DNA of 64,000 bases, taken from NCBI RefSeq assembly GCF_009833085.1, contig NZ_QRBZ01000003.1, positions 1-64,000 on the forward strand, written 5' to 3'. Source of the DNA: Nitrosomonas oligotropha (GTDB lineage: Bacteria; Pseudomonadota; Gammaproteobacteria; Burkholderiales; Nitrosomonadaceae). The stretch's first letter is position 1. The number at the start of each line of letters is the position of its first letter. This document shows, one piece after another, positions 24,937-36,133 of this stretch. Both the position numbers and the translations under genes were made by a program. The notes below the pieces were generated by a model that was given only the letters and a program-made list of their open reading frames with translations, did no database searches and was not told the origin of the DNA.

Positions 24937-27123
24937 ATGCCCATCATCCGTGTCGCGCTGAATGTTCCAGTCGACACATTGTTTGATTATCAGGCAGAGG
25001 ACGTCAGTAAAGACGATATCGGGCTACGCGCCTGTGTGCCTTTCGGCAAAAAACAAGTCACCGGCATTATCCTCGCGGTAAGCGATGAAACGCAGATCCC
25101 CATTGAGAAACTGAAGTCCGCACACGGCATTTTCCGGGAAATAAAACCCCTGCCCGCTGCATTGCTGGATTTATTTCATTTTTGCAGCCAGTATTATCAT
25201 CACCCGCTGGGTATGGTTATCCTGAATGGTTTGCCCGTTAAACTGCGTAATAACAAGCCGGTTAACTTAAAAAGAAAACCGGCTCAGTATCAATACAGTC
25301 TGACTTCATCCGGTAAAAACGTTGCGGTAACGCAAATTCCGGCACGTAACCGGGTAGCGCGCCGCCTGCTCGGTGAGTTTCAGCAAACCGAGACGCTGAC
25401 CAGCCTGCAAATCAAGCACATTTCACCCCGCGCGGAAAAATTGTTGCAAGATTGGATTCAGCTCGACTGGATCACGGCCAAATTCTGTTCCACCGCTGCT
25501 GTGGCCCGAGTTGCAGAAATTCCCGTATTGACTGCCGAGCAGGAGGTTGCGGTGAATGCCATCACTGCCGACGCAAAGCAGTTCAATACTTGGCTGCTGC
25601 ATGGTGTGACCGGCAGCGGCAAAACCGAGGTGTATCTCAGAATTATCGAATCGGTGCTGGTGCAAGGCCGGCAAGCACTGGTACTGATTCCCGAAATCAG
25701 TCTGACGCCCCAATTGGAAGGTGTTTTTCGCGCCCGCTTTTCTACCGTTCCGCTGGTCAGCCTGCATAGCGGCCTCAACGATACCGAGCGGCTAACCGGT
25801 TGGCTGCAAGCCCAGCGCGGCGAAGCCAAAATTATCCTGGGCACGCGCCTCGCCGTGTTCACACCCATATCCGATCTTGGTGTGATTATCGTCGATGAAG
25901 AACAGGATAGCTCGTTCAAACAACAAGATGGATTGCGCTATTCCGCGCGCGATCTGGCGATTTTCCGCGCCAGGCAAAGCGCTATCCCGGTGATCTTGGG
26001 TTCGGCCACACCGTCATTGGAAAGTTATTACAATGCGCTCACGGGCCGTTACCGGCATGTCCGCCTGCTTTCCCGTGCGGTGCAAAATGCCACCTTACCC
26101 TTGATTCAATGCATTGATACACGGATCAACAAAACCCAGGAAGGTTTGTCCGGTCCACTGATCCAGGCGCTTGATCGGTGTTTACAGAAAAAGCATCAAA
26201 GTCTCATTTTTATCAACCGGCGCGGCTATGCACCCGTGCTGTTGTGCAAATCGTGCGGCTGGACAGCCCCCTGCCAGCGTTGTTCCAGCCGCTTGGTTGT
26301 GCATCTGCGCGACAAAAAACTATGTTGCCATCACTGCGGTCACCAAGAGCTGTTTCCACGCGCTTGCCCGCAGTGCGGTAATCAGGATATCGCCCCTTTC
26401 GGGCAAGGCACGCAACGCGTGGAAGAAACCTTGACTGCCGATTTTCCAACGGCGCGGATTCTGCGCATCGATCGTGACAGCACGCGCCGAAAACATGCGT
26501 GGCAAGAGATTCTGCATGCCGTTCATACGCACCAGGTGGATATTCTGATCGGTACACAATTGCTGGCCAAAGGCCATGATTTTCCCAATCTATCCTTAGT
26601 GGGCATTCTGAATGCCGATGGCGCGCTCTATAGTACCGATTTCCGCGCCAGTGAGCGGTTATTTGCGCAACTGATGCAAGTCGCCGGGCGTGCCGGACGC
26701 GCCAATGTGGCCGGACATGTATTGATTCAAACCGAATTTCCGGATCATCCGTTGTATCAAGCGTTGCAACGGCACGATTACGATGCGCTGGCACAGACTC
26801 TGCTGGCGGAAAGAAAAATGGCCGGATTCCCGCCTTACGTTTATCAAGCCCTATTGCGAGCGGAAGCACATCATATAAAAACCGTGCTGGATTTTCTGGC
26901 GCAAGCGGCACAACTTGCCCACCCGCCGCAAACGGTTGAATTATTTGATCCGGTACCGGCGCACATGACACGGCTAAAAGGCCTGGAACGTGCGCACTTA
27001 CTGGTACAATCCTCCTCGCGCAAACATTTGCACGCTTTTCTGACCGGCTGGTATGCAAAAATCACCACATTACCCAGCCAAAAAGTGCGTTGGGTTCTGG
27101 ATGTCGATCCATTGGAATTTTGA
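24937..27123 (+). CDS. priA: Primosomal protein N' (PriA, replication-restart helicase)
   Basis: The product has 728 residues, normal for PriA. Walker A GVTGSGKTEVYL is near residue 222; the Walker B motif is IIVDEEQDSSFKQQDG near 316-330. Eight zinc-binding cysteines lie in CKSCGWTAPCQRC and LCCHHCGHQELFPRACPQC at about 436-480. LIGTQLLAKGHDFPNLSLV and the AGRAGRA motif VI close the helicase core. PriA recognises stalled forks and loads DnaB. The gene starts 92 bases after the lipoprotein gene. YdcH follows 75 bases later with its own ribosome site. Confidence 0.97.
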   Translation: MPIIRVALNVPVDTLFDYQAEDVSKDDIGLRACVPFGKKQVTGIILAVSDETQIPIEKLKSAHGIFREIKPLPAALLDLFHFCSQYYHHPLGMVILNGLPVKLRNNKPVNLKRKPAQYQYSLTSSGKNVAVTQIPARNRVARRLLGEFQQTETLTSLQIKHISPRAEKLLQDWIQLDWITAKFCSTAAVARVAEIPVLTAEQEVAVNAITADAKQFNTWLLHGVTGSGKTEVYLRIIESVLVQGRQALVLIPEISLTPQLEGVFRARFSTVPLVSLHSGLNDTERLTGWLQAQRGEAKIILGTRLAVFTPISDLGVIIVDEEQDSSFKQQDGLRYSARDLAIFRARQSAIPVILGSATPSLESYYNALTGRYRHVRLLSRAVQNATLPLIQCIDTRINKTQEGLSGPLIQALDRCLQKKHQSLIFINRRGYAPVLLCKSCGWTAPCQRCSSRLVVHLRDKKLCCHHCGHQELFPRACPQCGNQDIAPFGQGTQRVEETLTADFPTARILRIDRDSTRRKHAWQEILHAVHTHQVDILIGTQLLAKGHDFPNLSLVGILNADGALYSTDFRASERLFAQLMQVAGRAGRANVAGHVLIQTEFPDHPLYQALQRHDYDALAQTLLAERKMAGFPPYVYQALLRAEAHHIKTVLDFLAQAAQLAHPPQTVELFDPVPAHMTRLKGLERAHLLVQSSSRKHLHAFLTGWYAKITTLPSQKVRWVLDVDPLEF

Positions 27124-27198
27124 TCTGTATCAGCGTCTATTTTTCGCAGTCAGTCAAGATATGAATATTGAAACGAAAACAATAAGAGGAGTATCCCA

Positions 27199-27435
27199 AT
27201 GATCGACAAACACGATTTACACCATGAATTCCCGGAATATTATGATCGTATTCATGAATTAAAAACCAGTAACAGTCATTTCGCGCGCCTGTTTGAGGAA
27301 TATCACGATCTCAATCGTGAAATCCTGAGAATCGAAGAAGGCGTTGAAAATACCACCGGCGAATACTTGGAAGAATTAAAAAAGAAACGATTGTTATATA
27401 AAGATAAACTTTATGGAATGATTGCCAATCCGTGA
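27199..27435 (+). CDS. YdcH/DUF465-family small protein
   Basis: The product has 78 residues, mainly helical. HDLHHEFPEYYDRIHELKTS and FARLFEEYHDLNREI, with a C-terminal LKKKRLLYKDKLYGMI helix, match DUF465 (YdcH) proteins, a widespread proteobacterial family of unknown function. AAGAGGAG stands before the ATG. Confidence 0.88.
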   Translation: MIDKHDLHHEFPEYYDRIHELKTSNSHFARLFEEYHDLNREILRIEEGVENTTGEYLEELKKKRLLYKDKLYGMIANP

Positions 27436-27524
27436 TAGTCATCCGGTAAAATACCAGATGTGCGGTATTTTCGATCCGTGCAATACCTTGACCAGCAACA
27501 ACAGTAACAATAAGAGCGCAGCCC

Positions 27525-28520
27525 ATGAAAGCAATCTATTTCGATACAGGCGGAACAACGGATGTTCTGCAGTATGGTGATGTTGAATCCCTCAGTCAGT
27601 GCGGTGACAAGCAACTCTTGATCCGGATTAAAGCAGCCGGTATCAATCCGATCGATTGTAAAATCCGCACCGCGCCGCAGCGTTTCCCGGTGACTTTTCC
27701 GGTTATTCCTGGTTGCGATGGCGCCGGTATTGTTGAAAGCGTGGGTACGCAGGTAAAAAATTTCCAGCGCGGCGATGAAGTTTATTTTTCTCAGCCCGGT
27801 TTTAATAACCGCCAGGGGACTTATGCCGAGTACGTGCTGGCCGATGCCAGTCTGCTGGCTTTGAAACCGCGTTCATTATCGTTTGAACAAGCTGCTGTGG
27901 TACCGCTGGTTTTTATCACCGCCTGGGAAGCATTGCATGACCGGGCACGCGTTGCCAGTGGCCAAACGGTTTTAATTCATGCGGGCGCCGGTGGTGTCGG
28001 CCATGCCGCTATTCAATTGGCAAAACTGGCCGGCGCCAAAGTCATCACGACGGTCAGCAGCGAGGAGAAAGCACAATTTGTCCAGCAGCTCGGCGCCGAT
28101 TTCGTCATCAACTACCGGACACACGATGTGGTTGCGGAAGTGTTGCGATGGACAGACGGTAATGGCGTGGATATCGCGTTTGATACGGTCGGGCCGGAGG
28201 TTCTGCAAAGCTGCTTTGGCTGCGTAAAGCCCTACGGCGATGTTGTCACCATCTTGCAACCCTCACCCGATACCGATTGGAGCGAGGCACGAAAGCGCAA
28301 TGTACGATTCAGTCTGGAATTGATGCTGTCACCGGTTTTAATGGAACTGGAAGAGGCGAAACGCCATCAAGGGGAAATACTGCGGCAGTGCGCCGCATTG
28401 TTTGATGAAAATAGGCTGACTGTAAAAATTGCTCGCACTTTTGCACTAGCCGATGCCGCTGCAGCCCAGCAGTTTCTTGAACAAAGTCATCCCGCTGGAA
28501 AGATTGTCTTGGCGCTGTGA
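27525..28520 (+). CDS. Zinc-type/quinone oxidoreductase (medium-chain dehydrogenase family)
   Basis: The product has 331 residues. The nucleotide-binding site is VLIHAGAGGVGHAAIQLAKL. PGCDGAGIVESVGTQV and a GDEVYF motif mark the N-terminal GroES-like domain of the NADPH:quinone reductase (QOR) group. Structural zinc cysteines are absent, as in QOR. It likely reduces quinones or enones with NADPH in the cytoplasm. The physiological substrate is unknown. Confidence 0.9.
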   Translation: MKAIYFDTGGTTDVLQYGDVESLSQCGDKQLLIRIKAAGINPIDCKIRTAPQRFPVTFPVIPGCDGAGIVESVGTQVKNFQRGDEVYFSQPGFNNRQGTYAEYVLADASLLALKPRSLSFEQAAVVPLVFITAWEALHDRARVASGQTVLIHAGAGGVGHAAIQLAKLAGAKVITTVSSEEKAQFVQQLGADFVINYRTHDVVAEVLRWTDGNGVDIAFDTVGPEVLQSCFGCVKPYGDVVTILQPSPDTDWSEARKRNVRFSLELMLSPVLMELEEAKRHQGEILRQCAALFDENRLTVKIARTFALADAAAAQQFLEQSHPAGKIVLAL

Positions 28521-28532
28521 ATTTTCGTTTAA

Positions 28533-28565
28533 CCCGATATCGCCAACAGTACCGGCGGTATCGGG
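28533..28565. terminator. Bidirectional hairpin between convergent genes
   Basis: cccgatatcgcc and ggcggtatcggg pair over 12 bases with one mismatch, with a 9-base loop. It separates the quinone reductase gene from the minus-strand gene ending at 28644. No T-run follows on the plus strand. Confidence 0.5.
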
Positions 28566-28643
28566 CCTTACTCAACCAACACACACTTGGAAAATGGATC
28601 GCGCCAAAATTACTGGCGTGCAAGCGGAAAGATGTGATACCGC

Positions 28644-29093
28644 TTAAAACAACCCCATATATAACCACCGATGACTAAAGGTATCATCGATTTTAATATT
28701 TGAGTCATCGTAATCACCGGAGTAATCAAGCTGTATGTGCGGAAAATCGCTGAGCATAAGCGCGCGCATCGTACTGTGCAGAATAAAACTATAGCTGTTT
28801 AATGAACCTTGATCATTATCACGCACGTGCAATTGACTAGCATCCGTGCCATTCTTCAAGCAGCTGATTGTTTCTTCGTTGACAAGGATATTATCGGAAA
28901 CGGCAGTAATTCTAAGCGAGCTAAGAATACTTTCATCGCCGATATCAAAATATACCCCATACAAATTTCCCATGGCGCTACCGACCTGTTTCACTTTGAA
29001 CAATAGCGCCCCGCCCGCCACTTCTTCAACTGTCACCCACGCTCTAGCATGATTGGCTGCGGTACCGTTAATCAGAAAAGATATTGTCGCCAT
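28644..29093 (-). CDS. Hypothetical protein, 149 aa
   Basis: I do not recognise the family. The protein has no signal peptide and is predicted to be mainly beta: MATISFLINGTAANHARAWV, VEEVAGGALLFKVKQVG, then an IGDESILSSLRITAV segment and an acidic stretch DYSGDYDDSNIKIDDTFSH near the end. The latter could bind calcium, as in RTX-neighbour proteins, but no repeat motif is present. GGGGG precedes the ATG at good distance. It stands alone between a quinone reductase gene and dnaJ. Confidence 0.6.
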   Translation of the reverse strand: MATISFLINGTAANHARAWVTVEEVAGGALLFKVKQVGSAMGNLYGVYFDIGDESILSSLRITAVSDNILVNEETISCLKNGTDASQLHVRDNDQGSLNSYSFILHSTMRALMLSDFPHIQLDYSGDYDDSNIKIDDTFSHRWLYMGLF

Positions 29094-29252
29094 GATTGCC
29101 CCCTGAATTAAATTTGTAATTACTGCCTTATAAAGTGATCGTGTTTCGTGAACTCAGGCGTAACTATAAATCGCGGGAGCAATCCAATTGTGAAGCGAAT
29201 GTAAACTCTTTGTTAAATGTTAGTCAAAATTGCTCAAGTTAACACCGGTTTC

Positions 29253-30362
29253 CTACTCGGAGAAGAATTCCCGCGCTTTGTCCATCCACGACTTAGCACG
29301 CGGGCTGTGGCGAGGACCGTCTTTCAAGCTGATCGCTTCCAATTCTTCCAATAGTTCTTTCTGGCGCGCCGTCAGTTTGACTGGCGTTTCCACCACAACA
29401 TGGCAAAGCAAATCGCCTTTGTCGTGACTGCGCACACCTTTGATTCCCTTGCTGCGCAAGCGGAAAATCTTGCCGGTCTGCGTCTCGGCCGGCACTTTGA
29501 TTTTGGCATGGCCTTCCAGTGTCGGCACTTCAATGTCTCCACCCAGCGCGGCGACGGTAAAACTGATCGGAATTTCACAGTGCAAATTATCGCCATCGCG
29601 GCGGAAAACGGAATGCGCCGATAAATGGATCACCACGTATAAATCGCCCGGCGGGCCGCCGTTTAAGCCAGCTTCACCTTCACCGGAAATACGAATGCGA
29701 TCGCCATCGTCCACACCTTCCGGGATTTTCACGTTCAGTGTCTTTTGCTGCTTAATGCGCCCTACACCATGACAGCTTGCGCAGGGGTGAGTAATAATTT
29801 TGCCGTTGCCTTGACACTTGGGACAGGTTTGCTGGATAGAGAAAAAACCTTGCTGCATTCTGACTTGCCCGTGGCCGTTACAAGTCGGGCAGGTTTTCGG
29901 CGAACTACCCGGCTTGGAACCGCTGCCGTGGCAAGCATCGCATTCTTCTAGGGTGGGAATGCGGATCTTAGTTTCGGTTCCGTGCGCCGCTTGCTCCAGG
30001 GAAATTTCCAGGTTGTAACGTAAATCGGAGCCGCGATGCACATTGGAGCGTCCGCCGCGTCCACCGAAAATATCGCCGAAAATATCGCTAAACGCATCGC
30101 TGAAACCCTGTGCGCCACCGCCACCGCCTGCATTTGCATCAACGCCGGCATGTCCGAATTGATCGTACGCAGCCCGCTTATTCGCATCCGTCAGTACTTC
30201 ATAAGCTTCCTTGGCTTCTTTGAACATCTCCTCCGATTTCACATCGCCTGCGTTGCGATCGGGGTGATACTTCATCGCCAATTTACGATACGCTTTCTTG
30301 ATTGTCGCTTCATCGGCATCGCGGCTGACACCGAGTACATGATAATAATCTCGCTTACTCAT
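29253..30362 (-). CDS. dnaJ: Chaperone protein DnaJ
   Basis: The product has 369 residues. The J domain holds the HPD motif in [10 protein letters not shown] near residue 33. The Gly/Phe linker is Gly-rich ([19 protein letters not shown]). Four CxxCxGxG zinc repeats follow at about 145-205: [24 protein letters not shown] and CASCHGVG. It delivers unfolded proteins to DnaK and stimulates its ATPase. Its gene is the last of the grpE-dnaK-dnaJ cluster, 142 bases after dnaK, with a terminator-like hairpin in between. Confidence 0.98.
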   Translation of the reverse strand: MSKRDYYHVLGVSRDADEATIKKAYRKLAMKYHPDRNAGDVKSEEMFKEAKEAYEVLTDANKRAAYDQFGHAGVDANAGGGGGAQGFSDAFSDIFGDIFGGRGGRSNVHRGSDLRYNLEISLEQAAHGTETKIRIPTLEECDACHGSGSKPGSSPKTCPTCNGHGQVRMQQGFFSIQQTCPKCQGNGKIITHPCASCHGVGRIKQQKTLNVKIPEGVDDGDRIRISGEGEAGLNGGPPGDLYVVIHLSAHSVFRRDGDNLHCEIPISFTVAALGGDIEVPTLEGHAKIKVPAETQTGKIFRLRSKGIKGVRSHDKGDLLCHVVVETPVKLTARQKELLEELEAISLKDGPRHSPRAKSWMDKAREFFSE

Positions 30363-30435
30363 CTTGACTTCCTGCTCGCGTGATAAGGGTATGTTGTTCT
30401 GATTGTTGAAATTTATGCTTTATTCAAACACTAAA

Positions 30436-30485
30436 ACGCAGAGCTCACACCAGCATTTTCTGCGCTGCCGTGTGTGCCTCTGCGT
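30436..30485 (-). terminator. Terminator or attenuator between dnaK and dnaJ
   Basis: On the minus strand acgcagag pairs with ctctgcgt, and an inner cacac/gtgtg pair extends the stem. T-rich sequence follows the hairpin. It probably limits dnaK transcripts running into dnaJ. Confidence 0.55.
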
Positions 30486-30504
30486 TCGATTGGTTTAACA
30501 ACAA

Positions 30505-32448
30505 TTACTTTTTGTTTTTAACTTCCTCAAATTCCGCATCCACCACTTCACCTTCCACCGGCTTTTCGCCCCGGCCGGATGATGATGAAGCTCCGGCTTC
30601 AGGTTGTGCTTCCCCGCCGCCTTGCTGATCTTTTTGTTGATACATCTTTTCAGCCAGTTTATGCGCCGCTTCGGTTAACGCCTGCGTTTTGGCATCGATC
30701 TCGTCTTTATTGTCGGTTTTCAGCACATCTTCTGCATCTTTCAATGCAGCTTCGATCTTGGCTTTTTCATCGCTGCTCAATTGATCGCCATGCTCTTTCA
30801 GCGATTTCTTCACCGAATGAATCATCGCATCGCATTGATTGCGGCTGGAAACCAGTTCCAGCGCCTTATGATCTTCCTCGGCGTGTGCTTCGGCGTCTTT
30901 GACCATGCGCTCAATTTCATCATCCGACAACCCTGAGCTTGCCTGGATTTTGATTTTATTTTCCTTGCCGGTCGCTTTGTCTTTCGCGGATACGTGCAAA
31001 ATACCATTGGCATCGATATCGAAGGTCACTTCAATTTGCGGCATACCACGCGGTGCCGGTGGAATATCGCTCAAGTTGAATTGTCCCAGGCTTTTATTTC
31101 CTGAAGCCATCTCACGCTCACCTTGCAGCACGTGAATCGTCACTGCGGTCTGGCTATCGTCCGCGGTGGAGAATACTTGCTGCGCTTTGGTCGGGATCGT
31201 GGTGTTTTTATGGATCAGTTTGGTCATTACGCCGCCCAGTGTCTCGATACCCAGTGACAATGGCGTCACATCCAGCAGCAGAACATCCTTCACGTCGCCT
31301 TTCAGCACGCCGCCCTGAATGGCCGCGCCGACCGCTACCGCTTCATCCGGATTAACGTCTTTGCGTGGTTCTTTACCGAATATTTCCCTGACCTTATCTT
31401 GCACTTTCGGCATACGGGTTTGTCCACCGACCAGGATCACATCGTCGATGTCCGATGCGTTTAAACCGGCATCTTTGATCGCCGTACGGCAAGGTCCGGC
31501 GGTACGTTCGATCAAGTTTTCCACCAGGCTTTCCAGTTTCGCGCGGGTTATTTTCACCGCCAGATGTTTCGGCCCGGAAGCATCCGCCGTGATATACGGT
31601 AAATTCACCTCGGTCTGCTGGCTGGAAGATAACTCGATTTTGGTTTTTTCCGCCGCATCTTTCAAGCGTTGCAGCGCCAGCATATCTTTTTTCAGATCGA
31701 TACCGGTTTCTTTTTTGAATTCATCCACCAGATACTCGATCACGCGCGAGTCAAAATCCTCGCCACCGAGGAACGTATCGCCGTTGGTCGCCAATACTTC
31801 AAATTGATGCTCGCCTTCAACTTCGGCGATCTCGATGATGGAAATATCGAATGTACCGCCACCCAAGTCGTATACCGCGATTTTCCGGTCACCTTCTTTT
31901 TTATCCAGACCGAAAGCCAGCGCCGCAGCGGTCGGTTCGTTGATAATCCGTTTTACTTCGAGACCGGCAATCCGTCCGGCGTCTTTGGTTGCCTGCCGTT
32001 GTGAATCGTTGAAATAAGCCGGTACCGTGATGACCGCTTCAGTTACGGTTTCACCCAGATAATCCTCGGCGGTTTTTTTCATTTTCATCAGTACTTGCGC
32101 GGAGACTTCCGGCGGTGCGATTTTCTTGCCGCGTACTTCCACCCAGGCATCGTTGTTATCCGCTTTAACAATACTATACGGCACCATCTTGATGTCACGC
32201 TGCACCATATCTTCGTCAAAACGCCGTCCGATCAGCCGTTTGACTGCAAACAGGGTATTTTTGGGGTTCGTGATTGCTTGGCGTTTGGCGGAAGCGCCCA
32301 CCAAAACTTCATTATCTTCCGTATAGGCCACGATGGAGGGCGTTGTCCGCGTGCCTTCCGAGTTCTCAATGACTTTCGGTTTGCCGTTTTCCATGACGGC
32401 TACACAAGAGTTCGTGGTACCCAGGTCGATACCGATGATTTTTGCCAT
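30505..32448 (-). CDS. dnaK: Chaperone protein DnaK (Hsp70)
   Basis: The product has 647 residues. [20 protein letters not shown] starts the ATPase domain. The [20 protein letters not shown] and [15 protein letters not shown] signatures and the [14 protein letters not shown] motif complete it. The substrate domain has [18 protein letters not shown], and the C-terminus ends in an acidic tail (EFEEVKNKK). It is an ATP-driven folding chaperone with DnaJ and GrpE. A sigma-32-like promoter overlaps the end of grpE, so dnaK can be transcribed both from the grpE promoter and on its own. Confidence 0.99.
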   Translation of the reverse strand: MAKIIGIDLGTTNSCVAVMENGKPKVIENSEGTRTTPSIVAYTEDNEVLVGASAKRQAITNPKNTLFAVKRLIGRRFDEDMVQRDIKMVPYSIVKADNNDAWVEVRGKKIAPPEVSAQVLMKMKKTAEDYLGETVTEAVITVPAYFNDSQRQATKDAGRIAGLEVKRIINEPTAAALAFGLDKKEGDRKIAVYDLGGGTFDISIIEIAEVEGEHQFEVLATNGDTFLGGEDFDSRVIEYLVDEFKKETGIDLKKDMLALQRLKDAAEKTKIELSSSQQTEVNLPYITADASGPKHLAVKITRAKLESLVENLIERTAGPCRTAIKDAGLNASDIDDVILVGGQTRMPKVQDKVREIFGKEPRKDVNPDEAVAVGAAIQGGVLKGDVKDVLLLDVTPLSLGIETLGGVMTKLIHKNTTIPTKAQQVFSTADDSQTAVTIHVLQGEREMASGNKSLGQFNLSDIPPAPRGMPQIEVTFDIDANGILHVSAKDKATGKENKIKIQASSGLSDDEIERMVKDAEAHAEEDHKALELVSSRNQCDAMIHSVKKSLKEHGDQLSSDEKAKIEAALKDAEDVLKTDNKDEIDAKTQALTEAAHKLAEKMYQQKDQQGGGEAQPEAGASSSSGRGEKPVEGEVVDAEFEEVKNKK

Positions 32449-32493
32449 GTTTAGATCCTTTTAAAGATTAATTCTGTCTGTCGATGGGTATAA

Positions 32494-32521
32494 AAATGGA
32501 GATACTTGTAAAAAATTCAAG
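32494..32521 (-). promoter_or_regulatory. Sigma-32-like promoter before dnaK
   Basis: Minus strand: CTTGAAT (32521-32515), 13-base spacer, CTCCATTT (32501-32494). The heat-shock consensus is CTTGAAA and CCCCATNT, so one mismatch in each element. The -35 overlaps the grpE stop codon; the dnaK ATG is about 45 bases downstream. Confidence 0.5.
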
Positions 32522-33110
32522 AGTCTTTCGCTTTTGAAACGGATACAAGCGCCGGGCGGATAATGCGTTCATGCAGTTTGTAACCTTTTTGCATGACTTG
32601 AACAACGGTATTTTGCGGCTGTTCGGAATCAATCATGCACATGGCCTGATGTTGATGCGGATCGAATTTTTCACCTTTAGGATCAATCGCCTTGATGTTG
32701 AATTTATCGAAAACGCTGATGAGTTGTTTTTGTGTAAGCTCCATGCCGCTTTTGAAATTTTCAATCGTCGCGTTCTCGACCGCCAACGCGGCGTCCAAGC
32801 TGTCCATCACCGTCAGCAATTGCGCCGAGAAGTTTTCGATTGCATATTTATGTGCATTGGAAACATCGGTTTGCGCGCGTTTGCGGATATTTTCCGTTTC
32901 CGCTTTGGCGCGGATCCAGGCATCGTGATGCTCGGCCGCTTTAATTTCCGCTTCTTTCAGCAAATGCTCCCAATCGGGTTGCGCGTTGGTGATTTCCCCG
33001 GTTTGAATGGTGGCATCGCTAGTCGCTCCGGGGATTTTAATTTCTTCCTGGGAATCTGCCATTTCTTTTGGACTCGCTTCTGTATTGTGTGAATTTTCTG
33101 GACTTTGCAT
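32517..33110 (-). CDS. grpE: Nucleotide exchange factor GrpE
   Basis: The product has 197 residues. It has an acidic N-terminus and a long coiled coil (HHDAWIRAKAETENIRKRAQ). VVQVMQKGYKLHERIIRPAL is the GrpE signature at the beta domain. It releases ADP from DnaK. It is the first gene of the cluster, 68 bases before dnaK, and has a heat-shock promoter just upstream. Confidence 0.97.
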   Translation of the reverse strand: MQSPENSHNTEASPKEMADSQEEIKIPGATSDATIQTGEITNAQPDWEHLLKEAEIKAAEHHDAWIRAKAETENIRKRAQTDVSNAHKYAIENFSAQLLTVMDSLDAALAVENATIENFKSGMELTQKQLISVFDKFNIKAIDPKGEKFDPHQHQAMCMIDSEQPQNTVVQVMQKGYKLHERIIRPALVSVSKAKDS

Positions 33111-33136
33111 CGTAGCTCCTCATAACTGTGAGGGCG

Positions 33137-33165
33137 ATATTGGGATAGCATTGCCAAATTTCAAG
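33137..33165 (-). promoter_or_regulatory. Sigma-32 heat-shock promoter of grpE
   Basis: Minus strand: CTTGAAA (33165-33159), 14-base spacer, CCCAATAT (33144-33137). The -35 is a perfect match and the -10 differs from CCCCATNT at one position. The grpE ATG is 26 bases downstream. It is very probably read by RpoH. Confidence 0.72.
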
Positions 33166-33248
33166 CCGGAAATGAAAATTTATCTGTGAATCTGGAGAGA
33201 AATGATGAATTAATGATACCAATCAGTATCTTATTCATCGAAATAATT

Positions 33249-34640
<1,392 letters not shown>

Positions 34641-34689
34641 TCAGATGGCCGGATTTTACCATGCTTGCACTGTGCTCAAAGCGGTTAAT

Positions 34690-34775
34690 TTTCCCGGCAA
34701 TTTCCCGGCAATTTCTAGCGCAATGCCGCATTGCTATTGAGGTGTGGCAATTTGCCGCAGCGACAATTTGCCGCA
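34690..34775 (+). repeat. Two pairs of short direct repeats
   Basis: tttcccggcaa occurs twice back to back (34690-34711), and caatttgccgca twice 16 bases apart (34748-34759 and 34764-34775). They lie in the non-coding stretch between purB and the PEP-CTERM gene. They may be remains of slippage or binding sites for an unknown regulator. Confidence 0.6.
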
Positions 34776-34842
34776 TTGTTTTATCAGAATTTTCCCATAA
34801 ACTATAAAAACGTAATTTATTGAGGCAGATATCAGACAAAGC

Positions 34843-34918
34843 CACGCTTGCCGCAAGACAGGCACGGAAAGCCAGCGGATCTCATCAGAATCTCATCAAT
34901 TGAGATGGCCGGGTTGCC
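34843..34918 (+). promoter_or_regulatory. Structured leader resembling a c-di-GMP-I (GEMM) riboswitch
   Basis: The stretch contains, in GEMM order, CACGC, GGAAAGCC (consensus GCAAAGCC), GCGG, a stem ATCTCA...TGAGAT, then GGCCGGGTTGCC, close to the conserved 3' part of RF01051. The 5' half is irregular: the first hairpin of the class is short or missing. It lies about 165 bases before the ATG of a PEP-CTERM gene. Two copies of atctcatca sit in the apical part. Downstream ctgaaac and gtttcag also pair. The assignment rests on motif resemblance and is uncertain. Confidence 0.35.
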
Positions 34919-35084
34919 TCCCATGAGTGTGGGGAGTAGCTGAAACCAATCGTGTGAAATTACTGCACAAGTTTCAGATCATCGCTCAAAAAGAAGCGCC
35001 GCACAGTTGTTGTTTCTTCTCAATTCCACAAACAACCGGCAGCGCCGCATAACCTTTTAAATAGTATCGTTTTGGAGAAAAAAA

Positions 35085-35921
35085 ATGCAATTAAAATCAT
35101 ACCATAAGAAAACAAGCACGCTGGCTTCAGCCGTTATTATTTCGCTGGTGGCATTGGCAAGCAGCAGTGTTCACGCTGCCGATGCCGTATCTTTCAAACC
35201 CTGGGTCGGCAGCGATAATGCCGTGAGTCTGGGCGAAACGATCACGGCCAATGAAAATGGCTTGAAAAGCGCATACACAGGCAATCCGAATCTGAATTTC
35301 TCTGCTTGGGCGCATACCGGAGATTGGTTTGTTTTTCAAAATACCAATTTGGCGGATGTTAGCGTAACCGTTTCCGGCGCTGCTGGATTTGCTCCCGGTT
35401 TGACCGTATGGGCAACCGGCGCTGCGAAATTTGACGGCGGCACCGAAGGCTTCGCCTCAGAAATCAGTGCCGCAGGATTTGGCACGCCACACTCACTCAA
35501 TGCTACCGGTGCAATTGGCGATGCAGGAACGCTGTGGATGGCCAACGGTCAAGGCGGTAACGTCGTTGAAACCCTTGGATATGCAGTCTCAGGTCCGGCA
35601 GCATTCACTGCGGCCGACACTGGTTGGGGCGAAACCGTTTTTACCGGCGCACATGATGTTAGCTTGACCAATACGTTTGAAAACGGCGTAACCGGTAGCA
35701 CGAGTGCAAATTTAGCATCACTGACTTTCAACGACTTAGCAGCGGGCTGGTATACCGTGTATGTCGGTGGAACGAATCACGCATCGGCAGGCGGTGCATT
35801 TGCATTGACGGTTAGCGCAGTACCGGAAGCAGAAACCTGGGCGATGTTGCTCGCAGGTCTGGGTTTGGTTGGCTGGCGTCTGAGAAGATCATCAGCAGAA
35901 TCATGCGAAGCTACAGCTTAA
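35085..35921 (+). CDS. PEP-CTERM sorting-domain protein
   Basis: The product has 278 residues. A signal peptide (about residues 10-30, ending SSVHA) is followed by a beta-rich body with many Gly, Ala, Thr and Asn. The C-terminus has VPEAETWAMLLAGLGLVGWR with a final RLRRSS basic cluster. The sorting motif reads V-P-E-A instead of V-P-E-P. Such proteins are processed by an exosortase and end up in the outer membrane or matrix. GGAG precedes the ATG. A long structured leader and a hairpin downstream frame the gene. No exosortase gene is in the window. Confidence 0.9.
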   Translation: MQLKSYHKKTSTLASAVIISLVALASSSVHAADAVSFKPWVGSDNAVSLGETITANENGLKSAYTGNPNLNFSAWAHTGDWFVFQNTNLADVSVTVSGAAGFAPGLTVWATGAAKFDGGTEGFASEISAAGFGTPHSLNATGAIGDAGTLWMANGQGGNVVETLGYAVSGPAAFTAADTGWGETVFTGAHDVSLTNTFENGVTGSTSANLASLTFNDLAAGWYTVYVGGTNHASAGGAFALTVSAVPEAETWAMLLAGLGLVGWRLRRSSAESCEATA

Positions 35922-35943
35922 TCACCGCATGATGTAGCAGTTA

Positions 35944-35969
35944 CGGAGGGTTTTTTACAGAATCCTCCG
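35944..35969 (+). terminator. Terminator-like hairpin after PEP-CTERM gene
   Basis: cggagggtt (35944-35952) pairs with aatcctccg (35961-35969) allowing one G-T pair, with an 8-base loop. A short GTTT follows. Confidence 0.45.
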
Positions 35970-36133
35970 GTTTCATCAACAGTATCAATCAAGCCATCAT
36001 TGAATTTCATGCAGCTTAACCATGGCTCGTGATGAATAAAATTGTGAGCGCCTCAAACATGTAAATCGTTCTGATGTTCCATAACACACCATAGCGCACA
36101 TACTGAATTACAGGGCGCATGAGGAGTAATATC

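Noticed and set aside
26213-27058. 281-codon minus-strand frame over priA
   Set aside because: priA is certain on the other strand; the frame is Arg/Pro-rich noise.
34690-34775. Short direct repeats as a CRISPR array or origin iterons
   Set aside because: Only two copies of each, of 11 and 12 bases, with irregular spacing and no cas or rep gene.
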